Source: an uncultured archaeon (GTDB lineage: Archaea > Nanobdellota > Nanobdellia > Pacearchaeales > GW2011-AR1). Taken from it: a stretch of 32,573 bases of DNA. The stretch spans positions 1 through 32,573 of the forward strand of contig CALJLT010000036.1 of the NCBI GenBank assembly GCA_937982425.1, given 5' to 3'. A program made the translations under genes and the position numbers. This document shows positions 22,949-30,128 of this stretch, in pieces. The notes beneath the pieces were generated by a model, which saw only the letters and a list, made by a program, of their open reading frames with translations, had not been told where the DNA came from and ran no database searches. Position 1 is the stretch's first letter. Each line of letters begins with the position of its first letter.

Positions 22949-23767
22949 ATGAAAGATTACAATCCATTAAAAAATATAGTGAAAAGTCAAGGCTTAAAGA
23001 AAGTTCTAGCAACGCTTTTCATTGCATCTGCACTTAGTTTTCCATTAAATAAAAATTCTATTTCGGCTTCAAAAAGTCCGTATGAAAATACAATTACAAT
23101 TCAGAACGAGAGAAGAATTAATAACATCATTTCAAAAATAAGAACAAAAACTTTAGAAGATTTAACTATTGAAATTGGAATAAATCAAAGTAAAATTCCT
23201 CTTCAACCCAAATTAGGATACATCCCCTCTGAGCAATGTAGTAGATATGCGAAAGAAGCTTCTAAATTAAACTACGGAACAAAATGGCCCTCTTCAAAAG
23301 CAATGGCCCCAAAACACAAGGGAAAATGGCAAAATACGGGAGACGCTTGGAATTTGCAATATTTTTCTCCAACAGAGAGTATTCCCCAAGAAAACCCATA
23401 TAGAAAATTAGATTCCCTATCTATAGTTGGAAACCTAAAACCCGGAATGCTAGTTTTAGTCCATAATCCCAAAAGCAAATGGAATAAAAGAAAGGACTTA
23501 ATGGGAAATCCCATAGAAACTTCTCATGCAATCTTGTATGTTGGGAGAAATAAAAATGGAGAAATGCAATACCAACATCAATGGGGCTCAAAAAGAATGC
23601 AAATTGATCATGAATGGATGCTGTCAAAAAAATTAATTCCAAAAAAGATAGTTAAAGGATACACTCCAATAAAAATGGAAGATTTAGAAAATCTATCGGA
23701 TTTACTTCCAAAAAATTCTTCAATATACAAAACCCTAATTTCACAAGAACCCCACAAATATTTATAA
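22949..23767 (+). CDS. Secreted CHAP/NlpC-like Cys-His hydrolase-like protein
   Basis: 272 residues. The N terminus has a Sec-type signal (basic, then VLATLFIASALSFPL; cleavage near SISAS). The mature part has SEQCSRYAKEA, a candidate nucleophile Cys, then GDAWNLQY, LKPGMLVLVHNPKS and SHAILYVGRNKNGEMQYQHQWGS, a candidate catalytic His in a typical H-hydrophobic-VG strand. This order fits CHAP or NlpC/P60 papain-like hydrolases, which cleave peptide or amide bonds in cell-wall peptides. The ATG at 22949 gives the best signal peptide. However, the nearest TATA-like box (22866-22876) would place transcription start at an out-of-frame ATG (22897), so a short leader or a sequence error near the start is possible. 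Confidence 0.6.
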   Translation: MKDYNPLKNIVKSQGLKKVLATLFIASALSFPLNKNSISASKSPYENTITIQNERRINNIISKIRTKTLEDLTIEIGINQSKIPLQPKLGYIPSEQCSRYAKEASKLNYGTKWPSSKAMAPKHKGKWQNTGDAWNLQYFSPTESIPQENPYRKLDSLSIVGNLKPGMLVLVHNPKSKWNKRKDLMGNPIETSHAILYVGRNKNGEMQYQHQWGSKRMQIDHEWMLSKKLIPKKIVKGYTPIKMEDLENLSDLLPKNSSIYKTLISQEPHKYL

Positions 23768-23801
23768 AGAATTTTTTACTCTATTTATATAGAGGTAAAA
23801 A

Positions 23802-25772
23802 ATGAAAAAAGAATTTGCAATAATTTTTTGTTTAATTTTTATAATTTCATTAGGATCTGCTTCAATTTATCTTGAAAAAAATCCTTCAGAAATTTATAAC
23901 TTGGGAGATCAAATAGAATTAACCCTAATAATTTCTCCAGAAACAGATTTTAATGAAGCAGTTTCGGTTTACCTTGAGTGCTTAAACAAAGAAACAGAAA
24001 TTTACAAACAATTTATATCTACAAATACAGAAACAAGAAGACAAATAATAATTCCTTTAATAAAAAGTTTTGTTGGAGATTCTCTAGGAGAATGTAAGAT
24101 CTCTTATGAAATTTCAAACAAAAGAGAAAGCATTTCTTCAAATTTTAAAATATCTGATAAGATAAATTTAAAAATAAATTCAAAAACAGATATTAATCCA
24201 GGAGAAGAATTCAAAATCTCTGGAAGTGCAATAAAAGAAAATAATCAAAAAGCAAATGGAATAATTGAAATCATTTTTCCCTTCGAAGAGGAAATTATTC
24301 ATTCTGCTGAGATAAAAGAAGGGGAATTTGAATTAAAAATAACTCTTCCTGAAAATACAAAAGCAGGATATAAAAATATCCAATTAGAAGCATATGAGAC
24401 AGATAAAAATCTTTTAAAAACAAACAAAGGAAGTCAACCTTCCCAAATATTCATTAATCAAATTCCAAAAAATTTGGAGATAAACTTAGAAAAAAACAAA
24501 ATATTCCCTGGAGAATCTTTACAAGGAAGAATAATTCTTAGAGATCAAACAGGAGAAAAAATGGATTCTTATGCTTATATTGCAATAAAAGATGAAAAAA
24601 ATGAAATTATTGAAAAAATAGAAAAATCTACTGGATTAGATTTCCTCTTTAAAACAGAGTATTATACTCCTGCAAATATATGGACTATTTCTGCTTATTC
24701 TCAAGAATTAATTAGCACAACGCAATTTGAAATTTTAGAAAAAAAAGCCATAGAAACGTCAATAATAAATTCGACACTTATTGTAAGAAATATTGGAAAT
24801 ACAATATATAAGGAGAGCCTAGAAATTAAAATAGGAGAATCAATTAAAAAAATTAATCTTAATCTTCCTGTAAAAGGAGAACAAAAATATAAGCTTTCAG
24901 CTCCAAATGGAGAGTATGAAATTGAATTAGAAGGAAATATTCAAAAAACATTTTTAACTGGAAACTCAATAAGAATAAAAGAAGAAGGTAAATTAAATCT
25001 AAATCCAATTTCAATTATTTCTTGGGCATTCGTAATAATAGTTTTAATTTTCTTTTGCATTTTAATCTTTAGAAAAAATAGAAAAAAATCCTTTTTTGCT
25101 AGAATGATAAAGGGAAAAAATACTTCAAAAAAAGTCCAACCCGAAATAATCGCAAAATCAGAATCTCCTAGTATATCTGAAAATGTTGAACTAACTCTCT
25201 CAATAACTGGAGTTAAACAAGATTCTTCAATTGGATGCATATCTTTAAAAAATTATGAGGAAATTAAATCAGGTAAAGGATTTGTAAAAGAAAACTTAGA
25301 ATATATAAAAAAGATTGTTGAACAAAGTAAAGGATTTTTATACCAAAATAAACAGAGCATCTTTTTTATATATTCTCCTGCTATAACAAAAACTTTCAAA
25401 AATGAACTTACTGCAGTAAAAATTGCAAGAAACATTAAAGAATATTTAGATGAACATAACCGAAAGTTTAAACAAAAAATAGATTTTGGAATAGGGGTTG
25501 GTAAAGGAGCATTAATTGTGAATCCTGAAAGAGGAAATATCAAATTTATGAGTATGGGTTCGGTTTTAATAAATGTAAAAAAAATGTCTAATTCTTCTCA
25601 GGGAGAAATTTTAATTTCAGAAGAGATAAAAAATCCTTTAATGAATTCAATTAGATCTGAATTAAAAGGAGAATATTACATGCTAAAGGAAATAAAAGAA
25701 GAAAAAAAAGACCACTCTAAATTTATAACTGGGTTTATCGAAAGACAAAAAAAGGAATTGAACAAGAAATAA
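23802..25772 (+). CDS. Ig-like extracellular / TM / degenerate class III cyclase-fold protein
   Basis: 656 residues. A signal peptide (1-20, ending GSAS) is followed by about 380 residues of repeated beta-sandwich-like segments (LGDQIELTLIISPE, NPGEEFKISGSAI, FPGESLQGRIILRDQTG). One TM helix comes next (about 403-425), then a basic stretch and a cytoplasmic domain. That domain resembles a class III adenylate/guanylate cyclase in outline: SSIGCISLKNYEE (first strand), SIFFIYSP, AVKIARNIKEYLDEHNRKF, IDFGIGVGKGALIV, FMSMGSVLINVKKM and SQGEILISEEI. The metal-binding Asp expected in strand 1 (F-x-D) and the GD of the next hairpin are replaced (S-L and N-K), and GDxVN reads GSVLIN. It is thus probably a non-catalytic sensor or scaffold. 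An own promoter is not obvious, and it may be co-transcribed with the upstream gene 34 bp away. Confidence 0.7.
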   Translation: MKKEFAIIFCLIFIISLGSASIYLEKNPSEIYNLGDQIELTLIISPETDFNEAVSVYLECLNKETEIYKQFISTNTETRRQIIIPLIKSFVGDSLGECKISYEISNKRESISSNFKISDKINLKINSKTDINPGEEFKISGSAIKENNQKANGIIEIIFPFEEEIIHSAEIKEGEFELKITLPENTKAGYKNIQLEAYETDKNLLKTNKGSQPSQIFINQIPKNLEINLEKNKIFPGESLQGRIILRDQTGEKMDSYAYIAIKDEKNEIIEKIEKSTGLDFLFKTEYYTPANIWTISAYSQELISTTQFEILEKKAIETSIINSTLIVRNIGNTIYKESLEIKIGESIKKINLNLPVKGEQKYKLSAPNGEYEIELEGNIQKTFLTGNSIRIKEEGKLNLNPISIISWAFVIIVLIFFCILIFRKNRKKSFFARMIKGKNTSKKVQPEIIAKSESPSISENVELTLSITGVKQDSSIGCISLKNYEEIKSGKGFVKENLEYIKKIVEQSKGFLYQNKQSIFFIYSPAITKTFKNELTAVKIARNIKEYLDEHNRKFKQKIDFGIGVGKGALIVNPERGNIKFMSMGSVLINVKKMSNSSQGEILISEEIKNPLMNSIRSELKGEYYMLKEIKEEKKDHSKFITGFIERQKKELNKK

Positions 25773-25783
25773 AAATACATAAA

Positions 25784-25793
25784 GTTTAAATAA
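25784..25793 (+). promoter_or_regulatory. TATA-like element of the PC4-like gene
   Basis: A GTTTAAATAA-type element centred about 26 nt before the ATG at 25814, in the 41-bp gap after the cyclase-like gene. Confidence 0.5.
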
Positions 25794-25813
25794 GATTTCT
25801 AACTTATCCAATA

Positions 25814-26095
25814 ATGGAAAAAGACATCGGTAAATTACCAAAAAACGAAACAACAGAAATTGTTTTAAGAATCGATGACTTTGGTGGTAGAAGAGGATTC
25901 ACAATTAGAGAATTCGTTACTTCTGAAAAATACACTGGTTTTACTAAAGCCGGCGTAAGAATTTTGGCAAAAGATTTTCCAAAGTTCAAAAAAATGGTTA
26001 ACTCCATTTCAGAAGAAGAAATGAAAGATGATGTATCTGAACAAGAAACATTAGATAAATCTCTAAGCAATAATGAAGAACTTCCAGATTACTAA
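25814..26095 (+). CDS. PC4/p15-like transcriptional coactivator
   Basis: 93 residues. The core EIVLRIDDFGGRRGFTIREFVTSEKYTGFTKAGVRILAKDFPKFKKMV matches the PC4 (Sub1/p15) single-strand DNA-binding fold: a curved sheet followed by a helix, with the I-R-x-F and Y-T-G-x-K-x-G elements. In eukaryotes PC4 acts in transcription and repair, and archaeal/bacterial relatives form dimers on ssDNA. The C-terminal tail of ~30 residues is acidic and probably disordered. The start is supported by a TATA-like box 26 nt upstream. A T-rich run follows the stop. Confidence 0.82.
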   Translation: MEKDIGKLPKNETTEIVLRIDDFGGRRGFTIREFVTSEKYTGFTKAGVRILAKDFPKFKKMVNSISEEEMKDDVSEQETLDKSLSNNEELPDY

Positions 26096-26111
26096 AAGTC
26101 AAAAAAACTAA

Positions 26112-26129
26112 TTCTTTTTTTTATTTTTT
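26112..26129 (+). terminator. T-rich run after the PC4-like gene
   Basis: Two T tracts (8 and 6 T, split by an A) directly after the PC4-like gene, the usual form of an archaeal transcription terminator. Part of the 111-bp gap before the next operon. Confidence 0.5.
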
Positions 26130-26162
26130 AAAAAAGATTTTTAAAATCAAAAGATTTAAAAA

Positions 26163-26188
26163 TAATTATGAATATATATTCATAATTA
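26163..26188. promoter_or_regulatory. 26-bp perfect palindrome, operator-like, at the redox operon promoter
   Basis: Half-site TAATTATGAATAT followed by its exact reverse complement, with no spacer. A TATA-like TTTAAAAAT lies at 26155-26163, so transcription should begin inside or at the end of the palindrome. A dimeric regulator bound here would block initiation. The candidate regulator is the DUF134 protein encoded two genes downstream in the same operon (inference). Confidence 0.7.
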
Positions 26189-26206
26189 CAATGGAAGGAA
26201 TTAAAA

Positions 26207-26353
26207 ATGCCAAATAAAGATGGTACTGACCCTTTAGGAAAAGGACCTAAAACTGGAAAACAAAGAGGAACTTGTAGCGAAACTGAACTTAAAAAAAATC
26301 CAAAAGCCTTTCAAAAAAAATGTAGAAAATATAGATGCTGCATTAAAGAATAA
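26207..26353 (+). CDS. Small DUF5320-like protein
   Basis: 48 residues. The N terminus MPNKDGTDPLGKGPKTGKQRG-type pattern (repeated G-x-G/P with Thr-Gly) matches the DUF5320 family start (M-P-x-x-D-G-T-G-P-x-G-x-G-P-x-T-G). Four Cys near the two ends could bind a metal. GGAAGG at 26193-26198 is a good ribosome-binding site eight bases before the ATG. DUF5320 genes are commonly found beside DUF134 genes, as here (one base apart). It is too short for many gene finders. The function is unknown; a role in metal or redox chemistry is usually guessed from neighbours. Confidence 0.75.
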   Translation: MPNKDGTDPLGKGPKTGKQRGTCSETELKKNPKAFQKKCRKYRCCIKE

Positions 26354-26354
26354 A

Positions 26355-26645
26355 ATGTCCAGACCAAGAAAATTTAGGAAAGTTTTATCTAATCCTAAGG
26401 TAAGTTATTTTAAACCAGCAGGAATTAAAAAAAAATTTTTGGAAGAGATATTATTAAATCTAGATGAATTTGAAGCTATTAATTTAATTGATCTAAAAGA
26501 TATATCACAAGAGAATGCAGCAGAAAAAATGAAAATTTCTCAATCTACTTTATCTAGAATTTTGAAATCTGCAAGAAGTAAAATTTCAGATTCAATAATC
26601 AATGGTAAAGCAATAAAAATCCCTCAAGAAAATCAAAAGATTTAA
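26355..26645 (+). CDS. DUF134 (UPF0251) HTH regulator
   Basis: 96 residues. It starts SRPRKFRKV, followed by YFKPAGI, LDEFEAINLIDLKDISQENAAEKMKISQSTLSRILKSARSKISDSI and INGKAIKI, the DUF134 pattern from end to end. The sigma-70-region-4-like HTH covers about residues 48-78. The family is predicted to bind DNA but is little studied. It is often found with DUF5320 and iron-molybdenum-cofactor/redox genes. It sits one base after the DUF5320 stop and 24 bp before the thioredoxin gene, under the palindromic promoter, so autoregulation is likely (inference). Confidence 0.88.
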   Translation: MSRPRKFRKVLSNPKVSYFKPAGIKKKFLEEILLNLDEFEAINLIDLKDISQENAAEKMKISQSTLSRILKSARSKISDSIINGKAIKIPQENQKI

Positions 26646-26669
26646 AATGAAAAAAACCCTTTATTGAAA

Positions 26670-27008
26670 ATGAAAAAACAGGTGAAAAATAAATTAATCT
26701 TTGCAGGAATAATCTTATTGATACTTTTATTTTTAATTCTCCCCCTAAAAAAACATCCTGTAACCTCAGAAGAAATTGCAAAATGTATTGGAGAAAATTC
26801 AATATTATATACTCAAATAGGTTGTCATGCCTGCGAAGTTCAAGAAGATATGTTTGGAGAAAATAAAAAATTCTTAAAAAAAATAGATTGTTTTTACGAA
26901 CCTCAAAAATGTGCGGAAATAACTGGAACCCCTACTTGGAATATAAAAGGTAAAGAATATGTGGGTGTACAATCAATTGAAAAATTAAAGGAGTTAACTA
27001 ATTGTTGA
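26670..27008 (+). CDS. Membrane-anchored thioredoxin-like protein (VKOR-tail type)
   Basis: 112 residues: an N-terminal TM anchor (about 9-26), then a small thioredoxin domain with YTQIGCHACEVQ (redox pair Cys52-x2-Cys55), KKIDCFYEPQKCAEITGTPTWNIKGKEYVGVQSIEKL and the terminal LTNC. The GTPTW-x-I-x-GK-x-Y-x-G-V-Q-S block is typical of the thioredoxin domain fused to bacterial/archaeal VKOR, but here it stands alone. Orientation predicts the domain lies outside the membrane. The ATG at 26670 is used rather than the TTG at 26664. Its stop overlaps the CcdA start (TGATG), so the two are coupled. Expected role: accept electrons from CcdA to reduce disulfides outside the cell (inference). Confidence 0.8.
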   Translation: MKKQVKNKLIFAGIILLILLFLILPLKKHPVTSEEIAKCIGENSILYTQIGCHACEVQEDMFGENKKFLKKIDCFYEPQKCAEITGTPTWNIKGKEYVGVQSIEKLKELTNC

Positions 27009-27724
27009 TGGTACTTGGATTAGAAGGAACTTCAGAAATAGGAAGAATTTCTTTACTTGCATTAGCAGATTCAGTTAATCCTTGTGCGATAGCCGTATTA
27101 ACAATGGTTTTGGTTTCAATTTTAACTGAAAATCCCAAAAACAAAATAAGAGTTTTACATGCAGGTTTAATGTTTTCCTTAGCCATATTTATAAGTTATT
27201 TATTTTATGGGGTAATTATGATTCAATTTTTTAAAGTTTTTTCAATTTTTTTGAGAACAAATGCTGTTTATATTTACAAGGCACTTGCATTATTGGCAAT
27301 TGGAATAGGTATTCTGAATGTAAAAGATTTTTTTAACTATAAAAAAGGGAGTTTTATGACAGAAATGCCTTTATTTATGAGACCTAAAGTTAAAAGAATA
27401 ACTCAAAAAATAACTTCCCCTCTCGGAGCATTTATGATTGGATTTATTGTTACTTTATTTCTCCTCCCTTGTACAATGGGGCCATATATTATTGCTTCGG
27501 GATTACTTTCAGGCATGCCTTTTTTTGGAGCTATGATGTGGTTAATGTATTATAATTTAATCTTCATTTTACCTATGATAATAATTACCCTAATAGTTTA
27601 TTTTGGATTTAAAAAAGTTGAAGAAGTTTCGGGATGGAAGGAAAAGAACATTAAAAAATTACATTTAATTGCAGGAATTCTACTTATAATTGTAGGTATC
27701 TTAATTTTTAAAGGATGGATTTAG
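27008..27724 (+). CDS. ccdA: CcdA/DsbD-type membrane electron transporter
   Basis: 238 residues, about six TM helices. The two redox Cys lie in LADSVNPCA (Cys26) and FLLPCTMGPY (Cys155), the paired Cys-Pro-type motifs of the CcdA/DsbD core that pass electrons from cytosolic thioredoxin across the membrane. The ATG at 27008 overlaps the thioredoxin gene's TGA. The last Lys-rich helix ends at FKGWI. The gene order thioredoxin-CcdA is what is expected for a minimal DsbD split into two parts. The stop overlaps the convergent gene by 4 nt (TTAG). Confidence 0.88.
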   Translation: MVLGLEGTSEIGRISLLALADSVNPCAIAVLTMVLVSILTENPKNKIRVLHAGLMFSLAIFISYLFYGVIMIQFFKVFSIFLRTNAVYIYKALALLAIGIGILNVKDFFNYKKGSFMTEMPLFMRPKVKRITQKITSPLGAFMIGFIVTLFLLPCTMGPYIIASGLLSGMPFFGAMMWLMYYNLIFILPMIIITLIVYFGFKKVEEVSGWKEKNIKKLHLIAGILLIIVGILIFKGWI

Positions 27725-28005
27725 TTTTCTTTCTTAACCAGATAGCTAATATTTAAGGGAATATCGTATCCCCTGTATTCAAATCTCTTAGGGATAAAAC
27801 TTTCAAGATTTTTTTTAGTTTTATCTGAAAAGTATGTTTCTTGAGAGAAGATTCTTACTAACAAATAAAAGTTATACCCTTCTCCTTTAACAGCTAAATC
27901 CCATTCACAACCTAACTTTGAAACCTTCTTAGAAAATTTCTTTAAAAGTGCCTCTTTAGCCATTTCTAAAACAAGAAAATTATCTTTATTTTTAACAAAA
28001 TCCAT
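27721..28005 (-). CDS. Uncharacterised small protein
   Basis: 94 residues, not recognised. A basic helix at the N terminus (VLEMAKEALLKKFSKKVSKL) precedes strand-like segments (WDLAVKGEGYNFYLLVRIF, RFEYRGYDIPLNISYLV). It is cytosolic by appearance. Its stop overlaps the ccdA stop by 4 nt, and it follows the truncated dph2 gene on the same strand with a 38-bp gap. It does not resemble the missing part of Dph2. Confidence 0.6.
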   Translation of the reverse strand: MDFVKNKDNFLVLEMAKEALLKKFSKKVSKLGCEWDLAVKGEGYNFYLLVRIFSQETYFSDKTKKNLESFIPKRFEYRGYDIPLNISYLVKKEN

Positions 28006-28043
28006 AAAAAAATAAAGAAGTTATATTATATATTTTTATCTAT

Positions 28044-28331
28044 TTAGTAATTAGGCATTAAATCATTGTGCCCAAATTGAAAAAGAGCATCAAACTTCAT
28101 TTTTTTTATTTCCAAAGGAAAATCGCAAGCTCCAAAACAATCTCCAAACCAAATAAAGAATTCTGCTTGAACTTTTTCTTCAAAATAATCCACTATAGAA
28201 AGTGCATAAGGCTTTAATCCATCTGCAAATTGAAACAAAATCCTCTTTGAATTGTTTTTCCTTATTTCTTCCAAAACTTTAGAAAAATCGAGAGAATAAT
28301 AATTTTCTAAGTCTTTTAAAGTTCTTTTCAT
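28044..28331 (-). pseudogene. dph2: Truncated dph2 (diphthamide synthesis radical enzyme, first domain only)
   Basis: 95 residues matching only the first domain of archaeal Dph2: RILFQFADGLKPYALSIVDYF, then WFGDCFGACDFP (Cys69, the first Fe-S ligand in G-A-C-D) and ALFQFGHNDLMPNY, where the frame ends. Dph2 normally has about 330 residues and three domains, each giving one Cys to a 4Fe-4S cluster used in diphthamide synthesis on EF2. Two domains and two Cys are absent, and nothing downstream continues them in any minus-strand frame. The domain itself is well preserved and has a promoter (TATA-like TTTATAATC, 25 nt upstream), so a repurposed or split protein cannot be excluded. Confidence 0.7.
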
Positions 28332-28351
28332 AAAAAAAACAAGACCGATAA

Positions 28352-28370
28352 GATTATAAAACTTTTTAAG
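28352..28370. promoter_or_regulatory. Back-to-back TATA elements for dph2 fragment and aIF5B
   Basis: GATTATAAA (28352-28360) serves the minus strand, 25 nt from the ATG at 28331. CTTTTTAAG (28362-28370) serves the plus strand, about 26 nt from the ATG at 28392. The start-to-start gap is 60 nt, consistent with two separate boxes instead of one shared box. Confidence 0.5.
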
Positions 28371-28391
28371 CTAAGTTCCCCAAAATTCATT

Positions 28392-30128
28392 ATGGAAAAA
28401 ATAAGACAGCCAATAATAACTGTTTGCGGCCATGTTGATCACGGAAAAACTTCAATACTAGATTGCCTTAGAAATTCCTGCGTTCAAGAAGGGGAAGCTG
28501 GAGGAATCACCCAAAAAATTTCATTCACTTCTTATCCCCTAAATCAATTAAAAATGGCTTGTCCACTTATAACTAGCTCAGGTATAAATCTGAACATTCC
28601 AGGATTTTTATTAATAGATACTCCCGGACATGCAGCATTTACTAATTTAAGAAAAAGAGGAGGAGCTCTAGCGGATTTAGCGGTTTTAGTTATAGATATT
28701 TCAGAAGGAATAAAACCTCAAACTGCAGAAGTTATACAGATTCTAAAATTAAATAAAACCCCTTTTGTAATCGCTCTAAATAAAATAGATAAAATCTCAG
28801 GATGGAAAAAAATGGATGAAAACTTAAGAGATTCAATAGATTTACAACCTGAAAGAACAAAACAACAATTTCAAGAAAAATATATGACTTTAATGGGATC
28901 TCTTAATTCTTATGGACTAGACTCGGATTTATTTTTTAACATAGATGACTTTACAAAAAAAATAGCTTTAGTCCCAACTTCTGCACATACTCTAGAGGGT
29001 ATACCTGAATTAATAATGGTTCTTTGCGGATTAAGTCAAAAATTTTTAACCAAAAGATTAACTTTGGGGAAAGAGCCTAAAGGAGTTATGTTAGAGGTAA
29101 AAAAAGAAAAAAATAATTCTTATGTGGAAGCCATACTTTATGATGGAGAATTAAATAAAATTGATGAAATTGCAATTGCAAATTTTGATGGAGAACCAAT
29201 AATATCAAAAATAAGGATTCTAGAAGAAATTCTTCCATTATGCCCAAAGTTCAAGACAAAAGAGAAGGTTCTTGCTGCAACGGGGATACGTATGCAATTA
29301 GTTGAAAAAGAGGAAATTCTCCCCGGAATGCCATTTACTTTATTCAAAAATAATAGAGAAGAAATAAAAGAACAATTCAAAAAAGATATTGGAGAATCTA
29401 TAAGAACAGAAAAATACGGGATTATTGCAAAAGCCGATTCTTTAGGGAGTTTAGAAGCTCTAATGGTTTTATTAGAACAGAAAAATATTCCGGTAGTAAA
29501 AGCAGGCATAGGGAACATAAATAAAACAGATATGATCTCTGGAAAAGCCAATTTAGATATTAATGAACTAAATTCAGTAGTAATCGGATTTAACGTTGGA
29601 ATTGAAGAAGATGCAAAAGAAATCTCTTCAAAAGTTAAAGTAATTACAAATGAAGTTGTATACAGATTAATAGAAGAACTTATAGAATGGAGACAAGAAA
29701 AACAAAAAGAAATAGAAAAAAAGAAACTTATGGGTCTTTCAACAATTTGCAAATTAGAAATATTACACCAATATGTTTTTAGAAACACTAAACCGACAAT
29801 ATTTGGTGCAAAAATATTGGGAGGAAAACTAACTTCTGGGCTAAGTTTAATTGATGAAAATGATGAAAAAGTGGGAAATGTAAAAAACATTCAATCAGAA
29901 AATAAATCTGTACAAGAAGCTATTGAGGGTAAGGAAGTTGCTATTTCTATTCCAACTCAAAATTATGAGAGACATCTTAAATTAAAAAAATATCTTTACA
30001 CTGATCTAGGAGAATCTCAATTTAGAGATTTCAAAAAAAACAAGGATTTACTAACTGGAAATGAAATGCAAATTTTAAAAGAAATTTCTGAGATAAAGAG
30101 AGAAGAAAATCCCGAATGGGGATTATAG
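28392..30128 (+). CDS. infB: Translation initiation factor aIF5B
   Basis: 578 residues. GTPase domain: GHVDHGKTS (13-21), the switch region GEAGGITQKISF, LLIDTPGHAAFTNLRKRGG and NKIDK. The beta-barrel and alpha/beta domains follow, ending with the C-terminal barrel around YVFRNTKPTIFGAKILGGKL. It promotes subunit joining and initiator-tRNA placement. The length is normal for archaeal aIF5B and no intein is visible. The ATG lies 26 nt after a TATA-like box. The last 13 nt overlap a possible small downstream frame. Confidence 0.95.
   Translation: MEKIRQPIITVCGHVDHGKTSILDCLRNSCVQEGEAGGITQKISFTSYPLNQLKMACPLITSSGINLNIPGFLLIDTPGHAAFTNLRKRGGALADLAVLVIDISEGIKPQTAEVIQILKLNKTPFVIALNKIDKISGWKKMDENLRDSIDLQPERTKQQFQEKYMTLMGSLNSYGLDSDLFFNIDDFTKKIALVPTSAHTLEGIPELIMVLCGLSQKFLTKRLTLGKEPKGVMLEVKKEKNNSYVEAILYDGELNKIDEIAIANFDGEPIISKIRILEEILPLCPKFKTKEKVLAATGIRMQLVEKEEILPGMPFTLFKNNREEIKEQFKKDIGESIRTEKYGIIAKADSLGSLEALMVLLEQKNIPVVKAGIGNINKTDMISGKANLDINELNSVVIGFNVGIEEDAKEISSKVKVITNEVVYRLIEELIEWRQEKQKEIEKKKLMGLSTICKLEILHQYVFRNTKPTIFGAKILGGKLTSGLSLIDENDEKVGNVKNIQSENKSVQEAIEGKEVAISIPTQNYERHLKLKKYLYTDLGESQFRDFKKNKDLLTGNEMQILKEISEIKREENPEWGL

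Noticed and set aside
22849..23037. 62-codon frame before the secreted hydrolase-like gene
   Set aside because: It overlaps the signal-peptide frame and reads through it out of phase. Kept only as a possible upstream ORF in the findings.
28006..28043. Frameshifted continuation of dph2
   Set aside because: The 38 bases after the stop are almost pure A/T with several stops, and the next gene (27721-28005) does not resemble Dph2 domains 2 or 3.
29138..29890. 250-codon minus-strand frame inside aIF5B
   Set aside because: It mirrors the aIF5B coding frame, is rich in Ser/Phe/Ile as expected of an antisense shadow of AT-rich coding DNA, and has no start signals.
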